Shown: positions 1 through 6,183 of the stretch, one piece after another
Numbering within the stretch: the first letter of the stretch is position 1
Layout of the letters: the number at the start of each line of letters is the position of its first letter
Source: Clostridiales bacterium
GTDB taxonomy: Bacteria > Bacillota > Clostridia > Christensenellales > Christensenellaceae
Assembly (NCBI GenBank): GCA_003510345.1
Contig: DOMW01000098.1
Span: 1-8,741 of the forward strand
Length of the DNA: 8,741 nt
Reading direction: 5' to 3'
Notes under the pieces: model-generated
What the model was told of the DNA's origin: nothing
Database searches by the model: none
Seen by the model: only the letters and a program-made list of their open reading frames with translations
Made by a program: the position numbers and the translations under genes

Positions 1-270
1 ACAGAAAAAGTTTCACAGGCCCGATTCGGAATTTCCATCATTGCGAAGACCGGCTCCCCTTCCCGATTCCGTCCTTGCGGGCTTGACCGCACAGTGTAAG
101 CATGCCGCATCAAAGATGCCACGCCCTATAGTATTTCCATTTAACCAGCGGTTGCCTAATTTATTTCTTTCCGGCTTCTTTTTTTCATAGGATACCCATA
201 TGGCGAAAACCGGCCAATTTGCTAAAAAATCCTTTAAATAAAGCATATTTCACAAAATCCCGAGACTGGC
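1..270. other. Intergenic stretch with no supported gene
   Basis: No convincing coding region lies here. A 77-codon minus-strand frame (246 down to 13) is open, but its translation resembles no family I know. It has no clear ribosome binding site, and half of it covers short GC-rich repeats. Those include the octamer CCCGATTC, present twice (about 21 and 62), an inverted CGGAAT/ATTCCG pair (about 27 and 65), a small TGCGG/CCGCA hairpin near 77-92, and a near-repeat of GCGAAGACCGGC (about 43) as GCGAAAACCGGC (about 202). The texture is that of an interspersed intergenic repeat, but this cannot be shown from one copy. Confidence 0.35.
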
Positions 271-274
271 ACAA

Positions 275-303
275 TTGACAGTATATGTATTTGTGTTTAC
301 AAT
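275..303 (+). promoter_or_regulatory. Housekeeping (SigA-type) promoter of the sigma-factor operon
   Basis: A perfect -35 box TTGACA (275-280) is separated by 17 bp from the -10 box TACAAT (298-303), one mismatch from consensus. Transcription would start near 310, giving a leader of about 68 nt before the TTG start of the STAS gene. No SigB-type promoter (GTTTAA with a GGGWAW box 13-15 bp downstream) was seen nearby. The module therefore appears to be expressed by the vegetative polymerase rather than mainly by its own sigma factor. Confidence 0.8.
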
Positions 304-377
304 GTGAGGTGGTTGTTTAGATTAATACGCAGTTGTTTTTTTCGGCGTTGCGGAAAAAAGTGCGGAGGTAAAAGAAA

Positions 378-698
378 TTGTTGCTTGAAATCAGTAAAAA
401 TGAGACAGAGCATGTATTGGAATTGAAAGTGAAGGGCGATATCGACGTAAACACCGTCAGACAATTAAAAAAGGAACTGGAAGAACATATTGAGAGGTCG
501 CCTATGCGTATTGTCATCGATTGCAGCGACCTCAACTATATTGATTCCACCGGGCTGGGAACGCTGGTGAGCGCGCTTAAAAAAGTGCAGGTATACGGTG
601 GGACAATCAAGGTCGAAGCGCTGAAGCCATATCTGATCAAAATATTTGAGGTAACGGGACTTGCCGATTTATTTGAGATCGAGGTGACGGGCGCATGA
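378..698 (+). CDS. STAS-domain anti-sigma factor antagonist (RsbV/SpoIIAA type)
   Basis: A 106-residue cytosolic single-domain STAS protein, close to the usual length of RsbV and SpoIIAA. Proteins of this family bind the anti-sigma kinase when unphosphorylated and so release the sigma factor; the kinase inactivates them by serine phosphorylation. The signature segment IDCSDLNYIDSTGLGTLVSA is present at residues 47-66, and Ser57 in DSTGLG is the expected phospho-acceptor. The start is TTG at 378, supported by GGAGGT at 364-369 with 8 bp spacing. It is the first gene after the strong promoter at 275-303, and its stop overlaps the next start (ATGA), implying translational coupling to the RsbW-like gene. 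Whether it acts on a SigB-like general stress response or a sporulation-type response cannot be read from this protein alone. Family assignment is secure; the cognate kinase is inferred, since two RsbW-like proteins follow. Confidence 0.93.
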   Translation: MLLEISKNETEHVLELKVKGDIDVNTVRQLKKELEEHIERSPMRIVIDCSDLNYIDSTGLGTLVSALKKVQVYGGTIKVEALKPYLIKIFEVTGLADLFEIEVTGA

Positions 699-1066
699 CG
701 GAATATGTGAACATGCGGTTTCCGGCGGATACAGGGTATATCAGCGCAATCAGGCTGGCCGTTTCCGGGATCGCGGGGAAAATGGACTACAATTTAGATG
801 AGATCGAGGATCTGAAATCTTGTGTTGCGGAGTCGTGTTTGTTGTTGCTTTGCGGGCAGGAGTGTGACGGGCTGGTGCTGGATATTGAAACGGGCAGGCC
901 CTTAAAATGCAGGATAGGCGCACAGGGGGCAAAACCTGCGCCCGGTACGGGTGAGTGCGGGGAATTCAATGAAGAAATTAGCCGACTGATGATCGAAGCA
1001 CTGAGTGAACATGCGGACTTTTTAGAGGAAAACGGCATCTTGAAAGCAATATCATTTGAGAAATGA
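695..1066 (+). CDS. Degenerate RsbW-like anti-sigma factor lacking the ATP-binding boxes
   Basis: A 123-residue protein whose first 50 or so residues follow RsbW closely. MRFPADTGYISAIRLAVSGI (7-26) and the EIEDLKSCVAES stretch (36-47) match, as I recall it, the N-terminal RsbW segment that leads into the N box. The chemistry is missing. The N-box Asn is replaced within CLLLL (48-52), although Glu46, at the general-base position, remains. No G1 box (DxGxG) and no G2 box (GxGL) can be found. The protein is about 35-40 residues shorter than RsbW, and the missing part corresponds to the nucleotide lid. The C-terminal part (about 96-123, with SRLMIEALSEHADF) could still form the last helix and strand of the fold. 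It is translationally coupled to the STAS gene and sits 27 bp before the sigma gene, the usual rsbW position. The inferred role is a non-catalytic sigma or STAS binding partner. The frame is intact and shows no stop or frameshift, so it looks maintained rather than decayed. Confidence 0.8.
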   Translation: MTEYVNMRFPADTGYISAIRLAVSGIAGKMDYNLDEIEDLKSCVAESCLLLLCGQECDGLVLDIETGRPLKCRIGAQGAKPAPGTGECGEFNEEISRLMIEALSEHADFLEENGILKAISFEK

Positions 1067-1093
1067 TGGGAAATCGGTGACGGAGAATAATCT

Positions 1094-1846
1094 ATGACGC
1101 CAGCAAACATGACAATCGATGCGACGACCAACGAAGATCTTTTTTTAGATTATATAGAATCGCGGGACGTGAGCCTCAGGAATGAGTTGATTGAACGATA
1201 CCTCTATATTGCGGAAATTGCCGCGAAAAAATTCGCGGGCAGGGGCGTCGATTATGAAGATTTGTACCAGGTGGCTTCTTTGGCGCTCGTAAAAGCGATC
1301 GAACGGTTCGAGCCGGAACGGGGCATTAAGTTCCCCAGTTACGCGACCCCTTCGCTCATTGGCGAGATCAAGAATTATTTCCGGGATTCTTCCCGTGTGA
1401 TGCGGCTGCCGAGAAGGGATACCGAGCAGCTTAAGAAAATGAACCTGTATATACAGGAATATCTGGCGGAGCACGCCGTAAAACCTTCGCCCCGGCAGAT
1501 AGCGCAGTATCTTGACATTACGGTCGACCGTGTGCTTGAGGTGCTGGAAATGAAGCAGGCGGATAATGTGATGTCGCTCGATTCGGCGCTTGCGATTGGT
1601 GAGAATTGTTCTTTGGGGAATGTGCTGGGGCAGGAAGACGAGAGTTTTGAGCAGATTGAGAATCATGATTTTATCCGGTATTGTATGCGGCTTTTAAATG
1701 ATACGGAAAAAAGAATCATAGAGCAAAGGTATGTAGGGAACAAGACGCAAAAAGAAGTAGCGGACGCGCTGAACGTGTCACAAATGCAGATTTCGCGTAT
1801 GGAACGGAAAATTCTAGCGAAACTAGCAAAAGTATACAGGAAGTGA
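1094..1846 (+). CDS. RNA polymerase sigma factor, SigB/SigF/SigG subfamily
   Basis: A 250-residue sigma-70 group 3 protein of normal length. Region 2 covers about residues 25-108: VDYEDLYQVASLALVKAIER (52-71) is the core-binding part, SYATPSLIGEIKNYFRDSSR (82-101) is the 2.3 segment, and VMRLPRR (102-108) is the 2.4 recognition end typical of SigB and SigF. Region 3 is about 112-165, with the KPSPRQIAQYLDITVDRVLE helix pair (130-149). Region 4 is about 198-245, with a helix-turn-helix at TQKEVADALNVSQMQISRME (218-237). ATG at 1094 has GGAG at 1082-1085, 8 bp upstream. The gene is flanked by two RsbW-like genes and preceded by a STAS gene, so its activity is very probably controlled by partner switching. 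Overall it reads closer to SigB than to the sporulation factors, but the regulon cannot be told from this sequence. Confidence 0.94.
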   Translation: MTPANMTIDATTNEDLFLDYIESRDVSLRNELIERYLYIAEIAAKKFAGRGVDYEDLYQVASLALVKAIERFEPERGIKFPSYATPSLIGEIKNYFRDSSRVMRLPRRDTEQLKKMNLYIQEYLAEHAVKPSPRQIAQYLDITVDRVLEVLEMKQADNVMSLDSALAIGENCSLGNVLGQEDESFEQIENHDFIRYCMRLLNDTEKRIIEQRYVGNKTQKEVADALNVSQMQISRMERKILAKLAKVYRK

Positions 1847-1877
1847 CGACGCGGGCATAGGTTGAGGGGTGCGCGAG

Positions 1878-2270
1878 TTGATACTTAAAAAGGTACAAAT
1901 CAATTTCTGTGAATTGGATAGTGCGGCGGATGTGCTGGTAGAAACAGTGCGTGGCCGGATTCTGCTTAATGAGGAAAAAGAATACCGGATCAAGCTTGTC
2001 TGCAAAGAATTGCTGACAAATATTTTGACGTACTCGGACGCACGGGGCATTCTGCTTTCGGTGGCGCTTAGCGCCGGTAACCTGACGATTACGATAGAAG
2101 ACGATGGGAGTGGGTTTTCGCACGAGGACGCGATGCGGCAGGATTGCCGGCAAGGCGCGAGCCTGATGCGCGAAAATGGCAGGGGCATCTACCTTGTACG
2201 TATGATGGCGGAAAAAGTGGAATACAATGAAAAAGGAAACGCCGTGACGGTGACGCTGGACTTGAGTTAG
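1878..2270 (+). CDS. RsbW/SpoIIAB-family ATP-binding protein (likely serine kinase anti-sigma factor)
   Basis: A 130-residue GHKL (HATPase_c) protein with all three nucleotide-binding boxes. The N box is KELLTNIL (43-50, with Glu44 and Asn48), the G1 box is EDDGSGF (74-80) and the G2 box is NGRGIYLVRMM (100-110). This is the architecture of RsbW, SpoIIAB and RsbT, which phosphorylate a STAS partner and, for RsbW and SpoIIAB, also bind the sigma factor. I chose TTG at 1878 because GAGGGG (1864-1869) lies 8 bp upstream. A GTG at 1869 in the same frame would overlap that site and adds only three residues. The gene lies about 30 bp after the sigma gene, where no kinase is found in the classical order. 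Since the upstream RsbW-like protein lacks ATP boxes, this one is the likely kinase of the STAS protein. An RsbT-like activating role is the main alternative. Confidence 0.88.
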   Translation: MILKKVQINFCELDSAADVLVETVRGRILLNEEKEYRIKLVCKELLTNILTYSDARGILLSVALSAGNLTITIEDDGSGFSHEDAMRQDCRQGASLMRENGRGIYLVRMMAEKVEYNEKGNAVTVTLDLS

Positions 2271-2309
2271 GAAAAATACGCATTCCCTCTACCATATCTA
2301 GGTTTTTTA

Positions 2310-2318
2310 TGATATAGT
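2310..2318 (+). promoter_or_regulatory. Extended -10 promoter ahead of the division/envelope cluster
   Basis: TGATATAGT (2310-2318) fits an extended -10 element (TGn followed by TATAGT), and an overlapping TATGAT sits at 2308-2313. No good -35 hexamer is placed upstream, which is common for extended -10 promoters. Transcription would begin near 2325, about 45 nt before the preferred ATG at 2371. No terminator was found between 2270 and this site, so read-through from the sigma operon is also likely. Confidence 0.5.
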
Positions 2319-2370
2319 TATACCAGCTTTAGCAAAATGGGGGTTGTTTAAAGCTAGTTTGGAGCAGCGC

Positions 2371-3567
2371 ATGTACACAAAACAAAAAAGGCGGGTCACG
2401 GTAAAGGCAAACCCGAAGTTTTATGTTTTTCTGGGTGTAATCGCCGCGGTGGTGATCACTATCGTTTACTTCGTTACGAATATCAACACGGTGGTTGTGG
2501 AAACAGGGGAGATCAGGTTCGAGGATGAGGTCCCCGTTGTTGTGGTGCGGGACGAGCAGATGGCGCCCGCCGAATCGAATTACGGCAGGGTGAATTTCCT
2601 TGTCCCCGAGGGGGAGCGCGTGGAGGCGGGCGCGGCCGTTGCGGATGTGTATAAGTGGGCGTATAACGACAAAGTGATGAACGAGCTGACGGAAAAGCAG
2701 AAGATGATAGAGCAATACCAGGAGAATGAACGCAGCGGCAGCGGCGACCAGCAGCTCGTGGAAATACAGAATACGATCACCGCGAAGGCGGCGGAAGTAA
2801 AAGAGATCATAGCGAGCGGAACGGGGGACCTTCTTTTGGCGGAAGCGGAACTGAAGTCCCTGATGGAGGAAAAACGTGATTACCTGAAGGAAGCCGTAAC
2901 GATGGACGCCAAGCTGGAGGAGTATTACGGCGAGGAGGAACAGCTCAAGGAACGCGTAGACGGGTGGCGGGAAGAGGTCACCGCGGCGCAGGCGGGCGTG
3001 GTCAGCTATTATTTTGACGGCGCGGAGCAGATATTTAACTCGAACAACCTGCAACAGATCACGATTGCGGACGTAGATGATATTTTGCAGGGGACGACCG
3101 TGCCGGAAGAGACGGCCGAGCAGGGGCAGGCGCCTATTTTCCGGCTGGTGAATAATTTCAGGTGGTATTTGCTTGTAAGAAAAGAGCAGCCCATGCTGGA
3201 ATACGCGAATGACGCGATCTATGAGATCGGGTTTGTAAACTACATTAACCGTCAGTACCAGGGCAGGGTAGCGGGGCATATCGCCGAAGACAACGATTTT
3301 TTCTATGTGCTGGAGATTTCCGAGGATATCGGGGAGCTTTTGAATACAAGGAGGACGGACGCAAAGCTTGCCACCGTGTTCGCGGGGCTGAAAGTGCCGG
3401 AGAAAGCGATTGTGGATAACGACGGCGTTTCCGGGGTATATGTTGTAGTAGACAGAAAAAAGACGTTTGTGCCTGTGACTGTGAAGGTTATTAAAGAAGG
3501 GAACGCGATCATAGAACCGCTCGATGAAGCGAGCGGGCTTTTGGCAGGCAGCGAGGTGGCGCTTTGA
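2371..3567 (+). CDS. HlyD-like membrane-anchored periplasmic adaptor-type protein
   Basis: A 398-residue protein with a short basic N-terminus, one membrane helix (about residues 18-37) and a large extracytoplasmic part. A biotinyl/lipoyl-like half motif (FLVPEGERVEAGAAVADVYK, 76-95) precedes a charged helical stretch likely to form a coiled coil (about 100-203). The second half motif (AAQAGVVSYYFDG, 205-217) follows, then beta-rich domains ending in a segment (about 340-398) typical of the adaptor family. No transporter gene is adjacent. Proteins of this type sit next to yggS-sepF in other clostridial genomes, as I recall, so an envelope or division role is more likely than classical type I export. 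I prefer ATG at 2371 because GGAG (2361-2364) lies 6 bp upstream; a TTG at 2344 in frame lacks a spaced ribosome site. The stop overlaps the next gene by 4 bp (TTGA). Confidence 0.75.
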   Translation: MYTKQKRRVTVKANPKFYVFLGVIAAVVITIVYFVTNINTVVVETGEIRFEDEVPVVVVRDEQMAPAESNYGRVNFLVPEGERVEAGAAVADVYKWAYNDKVMNELTEKQKMIEQYQENERSGSGDQQLVEIQNTITAKAAEVKEIIASGTGDLLLAEAELKSLMEEKRDYLKEAVTMDAKLEEYYGEEEQLKERVDGWREEVTAAQAGVVSYYFDGAEQIFNSNNLQQITIADVDDILQGTTVPEETAEQGQAPIFRLVNNFRWYLLVRKEQPMLEYANDAIYEIGFVNYINRQYQGRVAGHIAEDNDFFYVLEISEDIGELLNTRRTDAKLATVFAGLKVPEKAIVDNDGVSGVYVVVDRKKTFVPVTVKVIKEGNAIIEPLDEASGLLAGSEVAL

Positions 3568-4265
3568 CGGGGATAGCGGAAAACATTGCGCGTATTCGTG
3601 AAGAGATCGAAGCGTATAGCATAAAGGCGGGTGTGTTCGCGCAGGGGATAGAACTGGTGGCGGTATCCAAGACGATTGGCGCGGAGCGGGTTAAAGAGGC
3701 GTATGACGCCGGGCAGAGGATGTTTGGCGAAAACCGCGTGCAGGAGTATGTGGAGAAAAGCGGAAAGCTCCCGCAAGACGCAAAATGGAATTTGATTGGG
3801 CAGTTGCAAACGAATAAAGTTAAGTATATAATGGAGAATAATGCGTTTTTGGTGCATTCTTTAGACAGGCTGAGCCTGGCGGAGGAATTACAAAAACAGG
3901 GGGAGAAAAAAAACAGGACGACAGATGTTCTGGTACAACTCAATATCGCGGAAGAGCAGACAAAATCCGGGCTGCTTATGGGCGAGGTCGACGCTTTTTT
4001 TGAAAAAGTTACCCGCATGGACAGGATCCGTTTGAAAGGGATCATGACGATCGGCCCGAATGTTTCGGACGAACCGGCAATTAGGCGGGTGTTTGCGCGG
4101 GCGAAGCAGGTATACGACAGGCTGCGGCGTGAGGTTAAGACGTTTTCTTACCTTTCTATGGGGATGTCTCACGACTTTGGCCTTGCAATATTGGAAGGAT
4201 CGAATATGGTGAGGGTAGGTACTGCGATTTTTGGGAAAAGGGAAATGAGCGCTCCATTGGAATAA
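3564..4265 (+). CDS. yggS: YggS/YlmE family pyridoxal phosphate-binding protein (PLP homeostasis)
   Basis: A 233-residue single-domain PLP protein of the PROSC/YggS family, of full family length. These cytosolic proteins bind PLP without a known catalytic reaction and keep PLP and amino-acid pools balanced. The PLP lysine is Lys36 in LVAVSKTIGA (31-40). Further signatures are FGENRVQEY, the WNLIGQLQTNKVKY segment that follows it, VHSLDRLSLA, KGIMTIGP and the phosphate-binding end MGMSHDFGLAI followed by GSNMVRVGTAIFG. His replaces the common Asn in the MGMSxDF motif. The start is TTG at 3564, with GAGGTG at 3553-3558 giving 5 bp spacing. It overlaps the previous gene by 4 bp, so translation is coupled. 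The position directly before sepF matches ylmE-ylmF in Bacillus and relatives. Confidence 0.95.
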   Translation: MTGIAENIARIREEIEAYSIKAGVFAQGIELVAVSKTIGAERVKEAYDAGQRMFGENRVQEYVEKSGKLPQDAKWNLIGQLQTNKVKYIMENNAFLVHSLDRLSLAEELQKQGEKKNRTTDVLVQLNIAEEQTKSGLLMGEVDAFFEKVTRMDRIRLKGIMTIGPNVSDEPAIRRVFARAKQVYDRLRREVKTFSYLSMGMSHDFGLAILEGSNMVRVGTAIFGKREMSAPLE

Positions 4266-4299
4266 GATATGGGCAGAATGCTGTTTAGGAGGCTGATGT

Positions 4300-4803
4300 A
4301 TGGCTGGAATTGGGAAAAAGCTGCTTACGTTTATCGGGTTGGAAGAGACCGACCCGAATGAAGAGGAAGTATATTATGAGGATCAGGAGGAAGCAGAGGG
4401 CAATATGATGAGTTTTCCAGAAGACGAGTATGTGCCGGTGGATGAAAAACAAACGTTTGCGAAAAAAAAGGGAAACACCGGAAAAGTAGTGGGCATACCG
4501 GACGCGAGCAAGGTTCGGGTGCTGATCTATAAGCCGGTTTCCTATGAAGACACGCAGAGCATCATAGACAACCTGAAGGAAAAAAAGCCCATCGTCATGA
4601 ACCTTGACGAACTCGAAGTGGACGTGGCGCAGAGGATACTTGACTTTGTGAGCGGCGCGGTATACGCGCTTTCCGGTAATATCAGAAAGGCGGCGCGGAA
4701 TATATTTGTGGTGGCGCCCTATAATGTGGATGTGTCTACCAACTCGACGGACGGCGCGATGCCCGAAGATTTCGTTGATTATAACTATTTCGAAAGGGAA
4801 TGA
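4300..4803 (+). CDS. sepF: Cell division protein SepF
   Basis: A 167-residue SepF, the FtsZ-bundling membrane anchor of the Gram-positive division ring. The N-terminal segment AGIGKKLLTFIGLEE (2-16) can form the membrane-targeting amphipathic helix. It is followed by a long acidic, low-complexity linker (about 17-60). The globular SepF core spans about 70-142, with VRVLIYKPVSYEDTQSIIDN (72-91), KPIVMNLDEL (96-105) and the family signature RILDFVSGAVYALSGNIRKA (112-131) leading into NIFVVAPYNV. AGGAGG at 4287-4292, 7 bp before ATG 4300, is the strongest ribosome site of the cluster. The gene follows yggS by 34 bp and precedes divIVA by 11 bp. The ylmG and ylmH genes often found between sepF and divIVA are absent here. 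Confidence 0.95.
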   Translation: MAGIGKKLLTFIGLEETDPNEEEVYYEDQEEAEGNMMSFPEDEYVPVDEKQTFAKKKGNTGKVVGIPDASKVRVLIYKPVSYEDTQSIIDNLKEKKPIVMNLDELEVDVAQRILDFVSGAVYALSGNIRKAARNIFVVAPYNVDVSTNSTDGAMPEDFVDYNYFERE

Positions 4804-4814
4804 GGAAATAACCC

Positions 4815-5492
4815 ATGAATATTACTCCAAAAGATATCCTGGAAAAAGAATTTGGCAGGAAGATGAAGGGTTATGACCCGGAACAAGTCGATGAGTTCCT
4901 GGATGAGGTCATAAAACAGTTTGAATCGCTGCTGGAAGAAAACGAAGACGTTATCGCGAAAAATGAATCGCTCAAGAGCGAGGTAGCGCGGTTGCGCCAG
5001 AAGGCGGACAAGCTGGAGGACGTGGAAGAAAAAATGATGGCCACCGTAATCGCGGCGCAAAGGAACGCCACGATGTATCTGGAAAAAGCGGAGGCGCAGG
5101 CGCAGCGGATCACCGAGATTGCCAACCAGAACGCCAAGACGGTGATAGAAAGCACGCAGCTTCGCATGGAAACGGCGAAGCAGGATCTGAAAAAATACGA
5201 GAAGATTATCACGGATTATAAAAAGCGGTTCCGGCTGTTTTTGGAAGAGCAGGCGGCTTTTGCGGATACGCATTTAGTGGAGGGCGAGATGCTTACGACA
5301 AGCGCCGCGGAGATCAGCAAGTCTATACAGAACCTGACGCAGCAGGTGCGGGAAATAGATGCGGGCACGCAGGCCGCCAATACGCAGCTTACCGATATAT
5401 TGAAGAAATCAAAGGAAGAGACGGACTATGATTTTCGCCAGAGCACGGCAAATTTGCAGGAGATCGTGAACGAAATCATTGATGAACCTTAG
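4815..5492 (+). CDS. divIVA: DivIVA domain-containing protein (polar/septal scaffold)
   Basis: A 225-residue DivIVA homologue. The N-terminal membrane-binding domain starts with MNITPKDILEKEFGRKMKGY and contains the GYDPEQVDEFLDEV motif (19-32). At the positions of the Phe17-Arg18 membrane-insertion pair of Bacillus DivIVA the protein has Met17-Lys18, keeping the hydrophobic and basic character. The remainder is heptad-rich coiled coil: about 32-75, then a long segment from about 80 to 150 (MATVIAAQRNATMYLEKAEA), ending in a polar tail. Proteins of this family self-assemble on concave membrane at poles and septa and recruit division or wall-synthesis factors. AGGA (4803-4806) lies 8 bp before the ATG, and the gap to sepF is only 11 bp, so the two are co-transcribed. 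It is the last gene before the terminator at 5532-5566. Confidence 0.94.
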   Translation: MNITPKDILEKEFGRKMKGYDPEQVDEFLDEVIKQFESLLEENEDVIAKNESLKSEVARLRQKADKLEDVEEKMMATVIAAQRNATMYLEKAEAQAQRITEIANQNAKTVIESTQLRMETAKQDLKKYEKIITDYKKRFRLFLEEQAAFADTHLVEGEMLTTSAAEISKSIQNLTQQVREIDAGTQAANTQLTDILKKSKEETDYDFRQSTANLQEIVNEIIDEP

Positions 5493-5531
5493 GGTTCGCC
5501 GCGCGGCAGGGTAAAAATAAAAAGGGAAGAC

Positions 5532-5566
5532 AAGCGCAAGATCGCCGGGGATATCTTGCGTTTTTT
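5532..5566 (+). terminator. Rho-independent terminator after divIVA
   Basis: A perfect 8-bp stem, CGCAAGAT (5535-5542) with ATCTTGCG (5553-5560), has a 10-nt loop and is followed at once by six T (5561-5566). The stem can be lengthened by A-T pairs using the tract. It ends the plus-strand division operon 40 bp after the divIVA stop. Read on the minus strand, the same hairpin is followed about 12 nt later by a T-rich run, so it may also stop the converging tlpA transcript. Confidence 0.85.
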
Positions 5567-5599
5567 GCGTAAGCGAGTACCCCGGTTACGCTGGGGGTA
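5567..5599. repeat. Second, overlapping inverted repeats between convergent genes
   Basis: Two mutually exclusive 6-bp hairpins can form just after the terminator: GCGTAA (5567-5572) with TTACGC (5586-5591), and TACCCC (5578-5583) with GGGGTA (5594-5599). Neither is followed by a clean T run on either strand, so I do not call a second terminator. They may act as a backup stop or 3' end stabiliser for the minus-strand transcript. Confidence 0.4.
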
Positions 5600-5619
5600 T
5601 TTATTGTGCGCGCAACTAT

Positions 5620-6183
5620 TTACTTGTTAAGCGCCTCCGCTATCGCGTCATCAAAGACATCATACATTTGATCGCTGCCGCCGGTGAGTGCCCATGATAT
5701 GATGCCCTCCGCGTCAATGACGAGCGTATACGGGACGCCCAGCGCGGGGTACAGGTTCTTTATGTCACCCGATTCGTCCAACCCAATGGGATAGGTAAAT
5801 CCCTTCCCGGCAATAAAATCCTGCACTTTATTGATGTTATTATCGCCATAATCCATACCGATAAACACCACATCGTCCGTGTACTTCTCTGACAACGCCT
5901 GTATTGCCGGCATTTCTTCGATACAGGGAGCGCACCATGTCCCCCAAAAATTGAGAAACACGACTTTTCCTTTATTCTCAGACAGCGTGAATGTGCCGCC
6001 GGACAGAAGATTCACGGTGAAGTCCGGGGCGGTGTCGCCCACTTGCAATTCATTTGCCGAGACATGTTCGATGTTCTGGTTTGTTGTGTAAAATTGGCGG
6101 ATAGACGCAATCGCAATCACGGCGGCGAATCCAATTGCCCCTGCAAGAACGATTTTCAGGATGGTTCTTTTTCTGCTTCGCAT
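5620..6183 (-). CDS. Membrane-anchored TlpA/ResA-type thiol-disulfide oxidoreductase
   Basis: A 187-residue thioredoxin-fold protein. Residues 1-6 are basic and about 9-27 form an uncleaved-type membrane anchor (ILKIVLAGAIGFAAVIAIA), placing the domain outside the membrane. VGDTAPDFTVNLLSG (48-62) is the usual TlpA/AhpC-TSA opening. VVFLNFWGTWCAPCIEEMPA (74-93) carries the redox pair Cys84/Cys87 in WCAPC. The cis-proline loop is GVPYTLVID near 149-157. Members reduce or oxidise disulfides of exported proteins, with electrons delivered through a membrane partner. The start ATG at 6183 has AAGGAG 8 bp upstream (6197-6192 on the minus strand). The gene overlaps the end of the polyferredoxin gene by 28 bp, implying coupled expression, and that protein is the likely electron source since no CcdA gene is present in the window. 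Confidence 0.92.
   Translation of the reverse strand: MRSRKRTILKIVLAGAIGFAAVIAIASIRQFYTTNQNIEHVSANELQVGDTAPDFTVNLLSGGTFTLSENKGKVVFLNFWGTWCAPCIEEMPAIQALSEKYTDDVVFIGMDYGDNNINKVQDFIAGKGFTYPIGLDESGDIKNLYPALGVPYTLVIDAEGIISWALTGGSDQMYDVFDDAIAEALNK

Noticed and set aside
13..246. Minus-strand open frame of 77 codons
   Set aside because: No recognisable family, no ribosome site, overlaps short repeats; treated as intergenic.
315..355. GTTTAG as a SigB-type -35 element for autoregulation
   Set aside because: The nearest GGAAAA-like box is about 31 bp downstream, far from the 13-15 bp expected.
2329..3279. Long minus-strand open frame of 316 codons opposite the HlyD-like gene
   Set aside because: It is the antisense shadow of a well supported gene; its translation is rich in His/Arg/Leu without domains and no start signal is present.
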